From assembly GCF_014199255.1 (NCBI RefSeq), contig NZ_JACIJF010000021.1, positions 1 to 40,503 on the forward strand: 40,503 bases of DNA, written 5' to 3'. This document shows, piece by piece, positions 34,185 to 40,503 of the stretch (positions within the stretch are counted from its first letter, which is position 1; each line of letters begins with the position of its first letter). Source of the stretch: Sphingomonas xinjiangensis (GTDB lineage: Bacteria; Pseudomonadota; Alphaproteobacteria; Sphingomonadales; Sphingomonadaceae). The notes under the pieces are model-generated. The model worked only from the letters and a program-made list of their open reading frames with translations, was not told the origin of the DNA and did no database searches. The position numbers and the translations under genes were made by a program.

Positions 34185-34875
34185 TGCGGCGCTCTCTTCC
34201 GAGGAGTTCGACTTCCTGGCAGCCGAATTGGCGCTCGGCGTCGTAGAAGGCGAAGATCGCGTGCGCGCTCTGCGGCTTACATTGACCGACAGGAGCTTCC
34301 GCGCGGCGGTACAGGAATGGCAGGACAGGTTTGCACCCATGCTCGCCGCTATCCCCGCCGTCGAAGCACCCGAGATCTGGCCCAGGCTCGAAGCGATGCT
34401 CGAGCCAGTCGCACAGACGGGGATCGTTCGGAGGCTCAAGGCCTGGCGAATTGCGGCAGTGGCGGCGAGTGGGGTTGCCGCGGCCTTGGCGATTTTACTC
34501 GCCATTGAAACTGTTCCGCAGCCTCAGCCGCAGCCGGTCACGGAAGCTGCGGTTGCGCAGCTACTCACCAAGTCGGGCGAAGCGCTGTTGGTCGTCCGAC
34601 TGGATCAGGCGAGCGGAACTCTTCGGGTCAGAGCGGTTGCCCTGCCAGGAGGGCAGCGCGTGCCCGAACTCTGGGTCATCCCAGCAGGCGGCACGCCGCA
34701 GTCGCTGGGGCTGATCAACCGGACGGGCACCAGCGAATTCGCCGCTCGACCAGGTCTGCGCGCGTTTTTGCGTGAGGGATCGACGATCGCAGTGACGCTG
34801 GAGCCGTCCGACGGCGCGCCACACCAAGCGCCGAGCGGTGCTATTCTGGGATCCGCACCGCTGTCGACGCTTTAG
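34177..34875 (+). CDS. RskA-like anti-sigma factor
   Basis: Encodes 232 residues. The N-terminal cytoplasmic domain (about residues 1-85, LAAELALGVVEGEDRVRAL) should bind the sigma factor. A transmembrane segment follows at about residues 90-112 (IAAVAASGVAAALAILLAI). A Pro/Gln linker leads into a C-terminal extracytoplasmic RskA-type domain (VPELWVIPAGGTPQSLGL, then FLREGSTIAVTLEPSDGAPH). The start overlaps the sigma-factor stop, so translation is coupled. Its 3' end overlaps the convergent Crp-type gene by 35 bases. Confidence 0.85.
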   Translation: MADAALSSEEFDFLAAELALGVVEGEDRVRALRLTLTDRSFRAAVQEWQDRFAPMLAAIPAVEAPEIWPRLEAMLEPVAQTGIVRRLKAWRIAAVAASGVAAALAILLAIETVPQPQPQPVTEAAVAQLLTKSGEALLVVRLDQASGTLRVRAVALPGGQRVPELWVIPAGGTPQSLGLINRTGTSEFAARPGLRAFLREGSTIAVTLEPSDGAPHQAPSGAILGSAPLSTL

Positions 34876-35572
34876 CGCTGACCCGATTGGTCTTGCCGAA
34901 CGGGCCGATGGCGCTTGCGTACTGCGCCTCCACGGTTCCGTATGCAGCGCCCGCGGCTTGCTCGAGCCCCGCACGATCTTCGATCAAAATGTGACCTCGC
35001 TTACAGCGAAGTAGCCCATCTCCCTCCAGAATATGCAGGCAATCCGTGATGGTTGCGCGGCGCACGTGAAGAGCGTCGCCCAGATGGTCGTGGGTGAGTG
35101 CCAGAGAATTTTCCGCTGACCTATCGTGCAGCATCAGCAGCCATCTTGCCACCCTCCGTTCGACCGGGTGCGCCGCGTTCGATCCAATTGTGCACGCCAT
35201 TTGGGCCATGAAATTGTCCACGAAACGCAACAGCGCTTGGTTCAGAGACAGGCTGACGCGACATGCCTCGAAGAGCCGATCGGCGCTAAGCGTAAGCGCT
35301 GTCCCCCCCTCCAGGGTTACTATCCCAGTAAGCGGTGAGTGATCGCTGCCTAGTAGTAGAGGCCACCCAAGCATCCCCTCGCGACCGACGAGGCCCACCT
35401 CCACGCGCTGGTGATCGCGGAAGCTGACTAAGAACGTTTCCGGGAAAATGACGCCTGCGACCTTCATGCGGGGAGAAAGCAGGACCTCTCCAGCGCCAAA
35501 TCGAGTTTGTTGCAAATGGGGCGCGATCAGACGGAGATCAAACGGCCTTAGTGACTGCAGCAGCAAGTTCAT
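34841..35572 (-). CDS. Crp/Fnr-family transcriptional regulator
   Basis: Encodes 243 residues. The N-terminal cyclic-nucleotide-type beta barrel (FGAGEVLLSPRMKVAGVIFP, VEVGLVGREGMLGWPLLLG) is joined by a long helix to a C-terminal helix-turn-helix (LTHDHLGDALHVRRATITDCL). No iron-sulphur cysteine cluster is seen, so it is not an Fnr-type oxygen sensor. The gene is divergent from the ferritin-like gene, and the space between holds several inverted repeats that could be its operators. Its effector is unknown. It was probably placed here to control the ferritin-like genes (inference). Confidence 0.85.
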   Translation of the reverse strand: MNLLLQSLRPFDLRLIAPHLQQTRFGAGEVLLSPRMKVAGVIFPETFLVSFRDHQRVEVGLVGREGMLGWPLLLGSDHSPLTGIVTLEGGTALTLSADRLFEACRVSLSLNQALLRFVDNFMAQMACTIGSNAAHPVERRVARWLLMLHDRSAENSLALTHDHLGDALHVRRATITDCLHILEGDGLLRCKRGHILIEDRAGLEQAAGAAYGTVEAQYASAIGPFGKTNRVSAKASTAVRIPE

Positions 35573-35614
35573 CTGCCGCGCCGATCGATCGACTGCATCC
35601 TGACCTCATTCACA

Positions 35615-35634
35615 AACGAGTTATAAGATTCGTT
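35615..35634. promoter_or_regulatory. Possible Crp-type operator
   Basis: AACGAGT-TATAAG-ATTCGTT is a 20-base near-palindrome (one mismatch) with a 6-base spacer, the geometry of Crp/Fnr sites. It lies 43 bases upstream of the Crp-type start, so autoregulation is possible. Confidence 0.4.
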
Positions 35635-35657
35635 CGGAATTGGTAGAAAGATGCACT

Positions 35658-35675
35658 CCGTACGACAGCGTACGG
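35658..35675. promoter_or_regulatory. Palindrome CCGTACG-ACAG-CGTACGG in the divergent promoter
   Basis: Perfect 7-bp arms spaced by 4 bases, between the divergent Crp-type and ferritin-like genes and 16 bases before the EcfG-like -35. The arms match the palindrome at 20726-20744. Confidence 0.5.
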
Positions 35676-35690
35676 TTTACCTATGTAAAT

Positions 35691-35715
35691 GGAACGGGCC
35701 CGTCACAGCCTTGTT
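35691..35715 (+). promoter_or_regulatory. EcfG-type promoter before the ferritin-like genes
   Basis: GGAAC (35691-35695), 16 bases, TGTT (35712-35715). The -35 is exact and the -10 has one mismatch to CGTT. It lies 33 bases before the ATG. Confidence 0.55.
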
Positions 35716-35747
35716 CCAGGTGGACTGCAATCCAGGGAGGCAGTCCC

Positions 35748-36734
35748 ATGACAACCAATACTGACGTGCTCGAAGCTTTTGAGGCTCGCGCAGAGCGCCG
35801 AAATGCCCGGCGTGATTTCTTCAAAGCCTTTGGCACTGCCTCAGCGATCGCAGGTGGCTTTGCGCTGGTGAACCAAGCCACACCGGCAGAGGCGCAGGCC
35901 GCCCCAAGCGATGGAGACATTCTGAATTTCGCGCTGAACTTAGAGTACCTCGAAGCGCAATTCTATTCCTACGCGGCAACCGGCAATGGCCTTGCCGCTA
36001 ATCTGCTGGCCGGTTCCGGTACCGCAGGCGCGGCCACTGGCGGCAAGAAGGCGACGTTCACCGACCCGCTGGTGGCGCGATATGCTCGCGAGATTGCCGC
36101 TGATGAGATCGCGCACGTCACCTTCCTGCGCCAAGCCATCGGGGCAACCGTAGCGGCACAGCCGGCGATCGACATCAGCGCCGATCCGAATGGCGCCTTT
36201 TCCACTGCAGCGCGCGCAGCGGGGCTGATCGGACCCGGCTCGGCCAATCCCACGGCGACCGCGTTCGATCCTTACGCAAGCGACGAGAACTTCCTTCTCG
36301 CCGCCTTCATCTTCGAGGATGTCGGCGTGACGGCATACAAGGGGGCTTCACCCCTCATCTCGAGCAAGGTCTTTCTGGAAGCAGCAGCGGGCATCTTGGC
36401 GGTGGAGGCGTACCACGCGAGCCTGATCCGCACGACGCTTTACGCAAAGGGCATGGCGACGCCTTCGTTGATGCTAGTCGAAGCAACCGAGGCAATCTCA
36501 AATGCCCGCGACAGCCTCGACGGTGCCACGGATCTAGATCAAGGCGTTCGCCCCACGGGAACCGGTCAGACGATCGCGAGCAACATCGCGCCTCTGGACG
36601 AGAATGGCCTCGCCTACAGCCGCAGTGCAGGTCAGGTCCTCAACATCGTCTACCTCAACCGTGCGGCCGTCACCGGCGGCGGCTTCTTCCCGAACGGCGT
36701 CACTGGCGCCCTGCGCATGAGCGCAGCCAATTGA
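35748..36734 (+). CDS. Tat-exported ferritin-like protein (Ferritin_2 type)
   Basis: Encodes 328 residues from the ATG at 35748 (MTTNTDVLEAFEARAERRNA), which has AGGGAGG 8 bases upstream; an upstream start at 35640 is not supported. The N-terminus has RRDFFKAFG, a twin-arginine signal, with an AEAQA cleavage-like site. The mature part starts ILNFALNLEYLEAQFYSYAA and has EIAADEIAHVTFLR and AAFIFEDVGVTAYKGA, then EAYHASLIR. These are the E...E-x-x-H helix motifs of the Ferritin_2 group. It should act in the periplasm. Its tandem paralogue follows at once. Function is unproven; metal or oxidative-stress roles are plausible. Confidence 0.87.
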   Translation: MTTNTDVLEAFEARAERRNARRDFFKAFGTASAIAGGFALVNQATPAEAQAAPSDGDILNFALNLEYLEAQFYSYAATGNGLAANLLAGSGTAGAATGGKKATFTDPLVARYAREIAADEIAHVTFLRQAIGATVAAQPAIDISADPNGAFSTAARAAGLIGPGSANPTATAFDPYASDENFLLAAFIFEDVGVTAYKGASPLISSKVFLEAAAGILAVEAYHASLIRTTLYAKGMATPSLMLVEATEAISNARDSLDGATDLDQGVRPTGTGQTIASNIAPLDENGLAYSRSAGQVLNIVYLNRAAVTGGGFFPNGVTGALRMSAAN

Positions 36735-36756
36735 GCCTCACAGGGAGTTTATCGTC

Positions 36757-37761
36757 ATGAGCCAGAACGACCTGATCCTCGAGGTTCTCGAGGCAAGCGA
36801 GCAACGCCGCGCAGCGCGACGTCGCTTCATCAAAGTAGCAAGCGCCGCTTCTGCAGCGGTCACTGGCAGCGCGCTCCTCAGCGCCTGCGGCGACAGCGAT
36901 GACGGCGAGTTCGCGCCGATCATCACACCCACGCCCACACCCACGCCGGCATTGAGCGACGCCGATGTCCTCAACTTCGCGCTTAACCTGGAGTATCTCG
37001 AGGCGCAGTTCTATTCCTACGCGGCAACCGGTAGCGGCCTTCCAGCCAACCTCCTCGCCGGATCTGGCGCCCAAGGCGCTGTAACCGGCGGCCGTCAGGC
37101 TACGTTCAAGGATCCACTCGTTGCGCAGTACGCGCGCGAAATCGCGGCGGACGAAGTTGCGCACGTGCGCTTTCTGCGCGGTGCGATTGGCGCGACTGCT
37201 GTGGCACAACCAGCGATCGACATCGGCACTGACCCCAATGGCGCCTTCTCAAGCGCTGCCCGGGCTGCGGGTCTGGTTGGTTCAGGCGTATCGTTCAATC
37301 CCTATGAGAACGACGAGAACTTCCTTCTAGGCGCATTCATATTCGAAGATGTTGGCGTCACGGCCTACAAAGGTGCGTCTCCTCTCCTGACCAACAAGAC
37401 CTTCCTCGAAGCGGCAGCCGGGATCCTTGCTGCCGAAGCATATCATGCGGGTTTGGTTCGCACTGTGCTCGACCGCAAGGGCCTCGTGACTCCAGCGCTG
37501 ATCCAGGCGACGGAAGCGATCTCCAACGCCAGAGACAGCCTCGACGGCGCTAGCGACATCGACCAGGGAATACAGCCCACCGGCACCGGCGAAACCGCAG
37601 CGAGCAATATCGCACCGACCGACTCCAGCGGTGTGGCGTTTAGCCGTACGACCGGACAGGTGCTGAACATCGCCTATCTCAACAAGATGGCTACCGATCG
37701 CGGTGGTTTCTTCCCCGCCGGCGTGAACGGAACGATCCGTCTCAGTACAGCGGCCAGCTGA
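36757..37761 (+). CDS. Second Tat ferritin-like protein, predicted lipoprotein
   Basis: Encodes 334 residues closely similar to the previous protein (both have LNFALNLEYLEAQFYSYAATG and FIFEDVGVTAYKGASPL). The N-terminus is RRRFIKVASAASAAV followed by the lipobox LLSAC, so it is predicted to be a Tat-exported lipoprotein. A Pro-Thr repeat (TPTPTPTPA) links the anchor to the ferritin-like domain. AQYAREIAADEVAHVRFLR supplies the E and H ligands. It is 22 bases downstream of the first gene in the same operon. Soluble and membrane-anchored paralogues may form one envelope system (inference). Confidence 0.87.
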   Translation: MSQNDLILEVLEASEQRRAARRRFIKVASAASAAVTGSALLSACGDSDDGEFAPIITPTPTPTPALSDADVLNFALNLEYLEAQFYSYAATGSGLPANLLAGSGAQGAVTGGRQATFKDPLVAQYAREIAADEVAHVRFLRGAIGATAVAQPAIDIGTDPNGAFSSAARAAGLVGSGVSFNPYENDENFLLGAFIFEDVGVTAYKGASPLLTNKTFLEAAAGILAAEAYHAGLVRTVLDRKGLVTPALIQATEAISNARDSLDGASDIDQGIQPTGTGETAASNIAPTDSSGVAFSRTTGQVLNIAYLNKMATDRGGFFPAGVNGTIRLSTAAS

Positions 37762-37768
37762 TCGGCGC

Positions 37769-37804
37769 CACAGCGGCCCTGCGCAACCTAGCGGGGCCGC
37801 TGTG
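37769..37804 (+). terminator. Strong hairpin after the second ferritin gene
   Basis: CACAGCGGCCC (37769-37779) and GGGCCGCTGTG (37794-37804) form a perfect 11-bp stem with a 14-base loop. The following bases are CAATTT, so it is not a textbook intrinsic terminator but is likely to end or protect the operon transcript. Confidence 0.6.
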
Positions 37805-37859
37805 CAATTTAGCTGAAATGAAAGACAAAGGGACGAACAAGATGAAGAGGGAGACCATC

Positions 37860-38669
37860 ATGCGTAGCTCCATTCTGACGGCCGCGGGGGCCCTCCTGCT
37901 GGCGACTCCCGCGCTCGCGCAGGAATTCAATGGCCCCTATGTTGGCGGCTCGTTCGGATACAGCTTCAACGGCGATGATGACGAAGAGACGATGCTATTC
38001 GATCGAGGCTTCGACGGCACCGACGATACGGTGACCACAACCGCTGGCACCAACGCCTTTTCGCCGGGCTTTTGTGGCGGTCGTGCCTTCGGCTCCCGCA
38101 ACACCGGCTGTGGCGACGACCGCGACACGATCCAGTATCATGTGCGGGCAGGGTGGGACGTGCAGTTCGGTAAATTTGTCGTGGGCGCTGTGGGCGAGTT
38201 TGGCCGCAGCGAGGTCGGTGACAGCGTCGCCGCCTTCAGCACGACACCCGCATCCTATACCATGACGCGGACGATCGATTGGGAAGCCAATCTGCGGGCT
38301 CGAGCCGGTGTGGTTCTGGGGGAGCGGACGCTCGCTTACGTGACAGGCGGACCAGCCTATGCGCGGATCGACAACAGCTTCGAAACTACGAACACTCAGA
38401 ACGCCTTCCTCGACAATGGCAAATCTCGCAGCTGGGGCGTAGTCGGTGGAGGCGGCCTTGAGCACAAGTTCACCCCCAATGTTTCGATGGGGGTCGAATA
38501 TCTTTATTCCCGCTACAAGGACGACGATTACCGCGTCCGCGTGGTTCAAGGCATCGCAAACCCGATCAATCCATTCATCCTCTTTGGTGCACCCGGGACT
38601 GAATTTCGGCGCAGTGACCCTAGGTTCGACTTCCATGCTGTCAGAGGGACCCTCGCGTTCAGGTTCTAA
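37860..38669 (+). CDS. Outer-membrane beta-barrel protein (Omp25-like)
   Basis: Encodes 269 residues from the ATG at 37860 (MRSSILTAAGALLLATPALA), which has AGGGAGA 6 bases upstream; in-frame ATGs at 37818 and 37842 are possible. A signal peptide ends ALA-QEF, followed by FNGPYVGGSFGYSFNG, a typical first strand of the opacity/Omp25 porin-like family. Alternating amphipathic strands follow (YHVRAGWDVQFGKFVVGAVGEF, NLRARAGVVLGERTLAYVTGGPAY). The chain ends RGTLAFRF with a C-terminal Phe, as expected for assembled barrels. Two cysteines (FCGG, TGCGDD) may form a loop disulphide. Confidence 0.85.
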   Translation: MRSSILTAAGALLLATPALAQEFNGPYVGGSFGYSFNGDDDEETMLFDRGFDGTDDTVTTTAGTNAFSPGFCGGRAFGSRNTGCGDDRDTIQYHVRAGWDVQFGKFVVGAVGEFGRSEVGDSVAAFSTTPASYTMTRTIDWEANLRARAGVVLGERTLAYVTGGPAYARIDNSFETTNTQNAFLDNGKSRSWGVVGGGGLEHKFTPNVSMGVEYLYSRYKDDDYRVRVVQGIANPINPFILFGAPGTEFRRSDPRFDFHAVRGTLAFRF

Positions 38670-38736
38670 TCGCTGTGTCAGCTTGCATCTAGATAAGAAT
38701 CTAACGTCCGTGGGGATGGGATGTAATTAGCAGGTC

Positions 38737-38767
38737 GCTGATCCGCGTGGCTACACGCCGGATCAGC
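38737..38767. repeat. Long hairpin downstream of the beta-barrel gene
   Basis: GCTGATCCGCGTG pairs with CACGCCGGATCAGC (13 pairs with a one-base bulge) around GCTA. No T-run follows. It may stabilise the mRNA or help end transcription. Confidence 0.55.
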
Positions 38768-38890
38768 CGCCGCAGAAGCTCGGTCCGATCTCGACGAGTG
38801 CGTCGCGCCAATGACCGAGCCTCATATTACCGGTAGGTGAGGATCGCTAGGGTCAGTCCAATGCGCATGGGTGAAACTTCCGCCGTAGCT

Positions 38891-38946
38891 CTGTCGCTAA
38901 TGTGCTCACTTTCAAACGTCGCGCATATCGCTGCTTCTTCGACACA
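38891..38946 (+). repeat. Dispersed CGTATGTCGC element, copy E
   Basis: CTGTCGCTAATGTGCTCACT, then TTCAAACGTCG, then CGCATATCGC, ending TTCTTCGACA. The left part is nearly identical to copy C; the right hairpin is degenerate. It lies in the 475-base gap between the beta-barrel and hydrolase genes, otherwise empty of genes. Confidence 0.65.
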
Positions 38947-39144
38947 CGCAGGGTCATGGTAATTGCGAACGGCAGCCTCGCGTCCGCCAACAAGAATGCC
39001 ACTGCGCGTGCCACTCTAACCGCACTCGGGTCTTGTCAGTTATGCAGCGCTTTGTGTCACTTCTGCCAAGCGTAGGCTCAGAGCTGATCCTCTAGAGCAT
39101 CTCCAGCAACGGCGTTCCTGCCGAGGAAGCAGAGGAGATAGCTC

Positions 39145-39975
39145 ATGGCGACGATCACCACCCAGGATGGCACCAGCATTTTCTACAAGGATTGGGGCAG
39201 CAAGGAAGCGCAGCCGATCGTGTTTCACCATGGCTGGCCCTTGTCCGCTGATGATTGGGACAACCAGATGCTGTTCTTCGCGAGTGAGGGCTACCGCGTC
39301 ATCGCGCATGATCGCCGCGGGCATGGACGCTCCAGCCAGACTGACACGGGCAACGAGATGGATACCTACGCCGCTGATGTCAGCGAACTTGCTGGGGCTC
39401 TCGACCTTCGAGACGCAGTTCATATCGGCCACTCGACTGGCGGCGGCGAAGTCGTTCGCTATGTTGCCCGATCTGCGCCAGGCCGTGTCGCCAAGGCAGT
39501 GCTTCTGGGTGCCGTGCCTCCGATGATGATGCGTGGCAAGAATAGCCCACAGGGATTGCCGCCGGAGCTTTTCGATGGGTTCCGCGCCTCGCTCATCGCC
39601 AATCGTGCCGATTTTTACCGCGAGATCGCATCCGGCCCCTTCTACGGGTACAATCGGGAAGGAGCACAGGTAAGCCAAGGCCTGATCGACAATTGGTCGC
39701 GCCAGGGCCTGATGGGCGGCGCCAAGGCACAGTATGACTGCATCACCGCTTTCTCGGCGACCGACTTCACTGAGGACCTCAAGGCAATCGATGTGCCGGT
39801 CCTGGTGATGCACGGCACTGACGATCAGTTGGTTCCGTTCGAGAACCATGCTCCACGCGCCGTGGAGTTGCTCAAGAACGGATCGCTCAAGGCGTATGAC
39901 GGCCTGTCGCATGGAATGGCGGCGACACACCCTGCCATCATCAACGCTGATCTGCTCGCCTTCGTTCGAAGCTAA
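39145..39975 (+). CDS. Alpha/beta hydrolase, cofactor-free haloperoxidase type
   Basis: Encodes 276 residues. The oxyanion strand is IVFHHGWPLSADDWDNQ, then VIAHDRRGHGRSSQ. The nucleophile is in G-H-S-T-G-G near residue 98. The acid is in the HGTDDQLVPFE segment near residue 228, and the base is in GLSHGM near residue 255. This order and the GHSTGGGEVVRY context are those of the non-haem chloroperoxidase/arylesterase subgroup. It probably acts in the cytoplasm as an esterase or perhydrolase; the substrate is unknown. The start has GGAG 8 bases upstream, and a strong terminator follows the stop. Confidence 0.9.
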   Translation: MATITTQDGTSIFYKDWGSKEAQPIVFHHGWPLSADDWDNQMLFFASEGYRVIAHDRRGHGRSSQTDTGNEMDTYAADVSELAGALDLRDAVHIGHSTGGGEVVRYVARSAPGRVAKAVLLGAVPPMMMRGKNSPQGLPPELFDGFRASLIANRADFYREIASGPFYGYNREGAQVSQGLIDNWSRQGLMGGAKAQYDCITAFSATDFTEDLKAIDVPVLVMHGTDDQLVPFENHAPRAVELLKNGSLKAYDGLSHGMAATHPAIINADLLAFVRS

Positions 39976-39984
39976 TTGCAACCG

Positions 39985-40010
39985 AGGGCGGGCCCTGGCC
40001 CGCCCTTTCT
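39985..40010. terminator. Intrinsic terminator between convergent genes
   Basis: AGGGCGGGCC-CT-GGCCCGCCCT (39985-40006) is a perfect 10-bp stem followed by TTCT. It lies between the hydrolase and the convergent AraC-type gene and could serve both. Confidence 0.8.
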
Positions 40011-40035
40011 GCACTGCGCGGCAGGCGCCTTCCGC

Positions 40036-40503
40036 CTACGCCGCCACGCCGAACCGGCGGCGATACTCAGTGGGCGCCAATCCCGTGACGCGTTGGAAGA
40101 GCTTACGGAACGCCGAAGGGTCACCATAGCCAACTTGCCAGGCGATCTGCTCGATCGGCCGCCGCGTTAGTTCGAGTGCCTCGCGAGCCTTCGCTATCCG
40201 TATCTGCTGCGCATATTCCGTGGGTCTGAGTCCTGTCGCCTTTTTGAAGCGGCGTAGAAAAGTTCGCTCCTCCATACCCGCGCGGCCGGCAAGCATAGGC
40301 ACCCCATGATCCTTGGCTCCTGTCGCCTGCAGCCAGTGCTGGACCGCAAGGATGGTAGCGTCTCCATGATCTAACTTGAGGACAAACTGCCCATAGGGTT
40401 GCTGCGCGCGACCAGGTGGATCAACCAGGAAGAAGCGCGCAGTTGCGAGCATCACGCTTGGGCCGAGCAGTCGTCCGACAAGCGTGAGGCCGAGGTCGGT
40501 CCA
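40036..40503 (-). CDS. AraC-family regulator, GlxA-like (partial)
   Basis: The C-terminal part of the gene; the frame stays open to the window edge (WTDLGLTLVGRLLGPS), so the 5' end is missing. It has two helix-turn-helix units of the AraC domain: LAGRAGMEERTFLRRFKKATG with the linker LRPTEYAQQIRI, then IEQIAWQVGYGDPSAFRKLF and RVTGLAPTEYRRRFG. The part before the HTHs (ATARFFLVDPPGRAQQPYG) matches the end of a DJ-1/PfpI-type domain, as in GlxA regulators. It is convergent with the hydrolase and may be unrelated to it. Confidence 0.85.
   Translation of the reverse strand, partial: WTDLGLTLVGRLLGPSVMLATARFFLVDPPGRAQQPYGQFVLKLDHGDATILAVQHWLQATGAKDHGVPMLAGRAGMEERTFLRRFKKATGLRPTEYAQQIRIAKAREALELTRRPIEQIAWQVGYGDPSAFRKLFQRVTGLAPTEYRRRFGVAA

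Noticed and set aside
1..40503. CRISPR arrays, rRNA, tRNA genes and intact prophage
   Set aside because: No regularly spaced repeats, no rRNA or tRNA-like sequence and no phage structural genes were seen in a reading by eye.

Overview
The window looks like a chromosomal (or chromid) accessory stretch of a high-GC alphaproteobacterium. The best guess is Sphingomonas or a close relative in the Sphingomonadaceae. The reasons are an imuA-imuB-dnaE2 mutasome behind an alphaproteobacterial LexA box (GAAC-N7-GAAC), GGAAC-N16-CGTT promoters of the EcfG general-stress type, Tat-exported ferritin-like proteins, and PAS-rich hybrid kinases. This is inferred from sequence features alone; no database was consulted.

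Layout. (1) 0-1.05 kb: two small convergent exported-protein genes. (2) 1.4-7.75 kb: an SOS-controlled error-prone repair operon (imuA, imuB, dnaE2), tightly coupled, followed by two small unknown genes. (3) 7.8-12.3 kb: a decayed region with a shattered maltose O-acetyltransferase gene, a shattered membrane-protein gene, a frameshifted small gene, an IS5-family transposase remnant and only a few intact small genes. (4) 12.4-17.3 kb: a class A beta-lactamase-like serine hydrolase, a DUF2809 membrane protein, and a RepC-N-like winged-helix gene. Opposite the RepC-like leader is a candidate multi-hairpin antisense RNA with its own promoter and terminator, with paired palindromes beyond it. Then come a broken GAF/winged-helix regulator pair, a Tat-type SDR and a resolvase tail. 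This segment reads like the remains of a plasmid or integrative element. (5) 17.4-26.4 kb: metabolic and stress genes, namely Gfo/Idh/MocA oxidoreductase, HAD phosphatase, truncated thioesterase, L-lactate dehydrogenase, alpha/beta hydrolase, SDR, VioB-like ferritin-fold protein, manganese catalase and a hotdog thioesterase. (6) 26.5-33.0 kb: two large hybrid PAS histidine kinases, the first split by a -1 frameshift exactly at a slippery heptamer. (7) 33.6-38.7 kb: ECF sigma factor and RskA-like anti-sigma, a Crp/Fnr regulator, two tandem Tat-exported ferritin-like proteins (one a predicted lipoprotein) and an outer-membrane beta-barrel. (8) 39.1-40.5 kb: a haloperoxidase-type hydrolase and the 3' part of an AraC/GlxA-type regulator that runs off the window.

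How it fits together. The intact genes suggest a stress-defence region: SOS mutagenesis, peroxide detoxification, ferritin-fold envelope proteins, and sigma-factor and kinase signalling. EcfG-like promoters precede the lactate dehydrogenase, the Mn catalase and the first Tat ferritin gene, so these may belong to one general-stress regulon.

The least expected feature is a family of five similar ~50-bp intergenic elements, all in the same orientation, at about 16.97, 23.95, 29.93, 33.1 and 38.9 kb. Each carries a CGTATGTCGC core, usually followed by a TGTCGC/GCGACA hairpin. The second is the RepC-like gene with its opposed structured-RNA locus.
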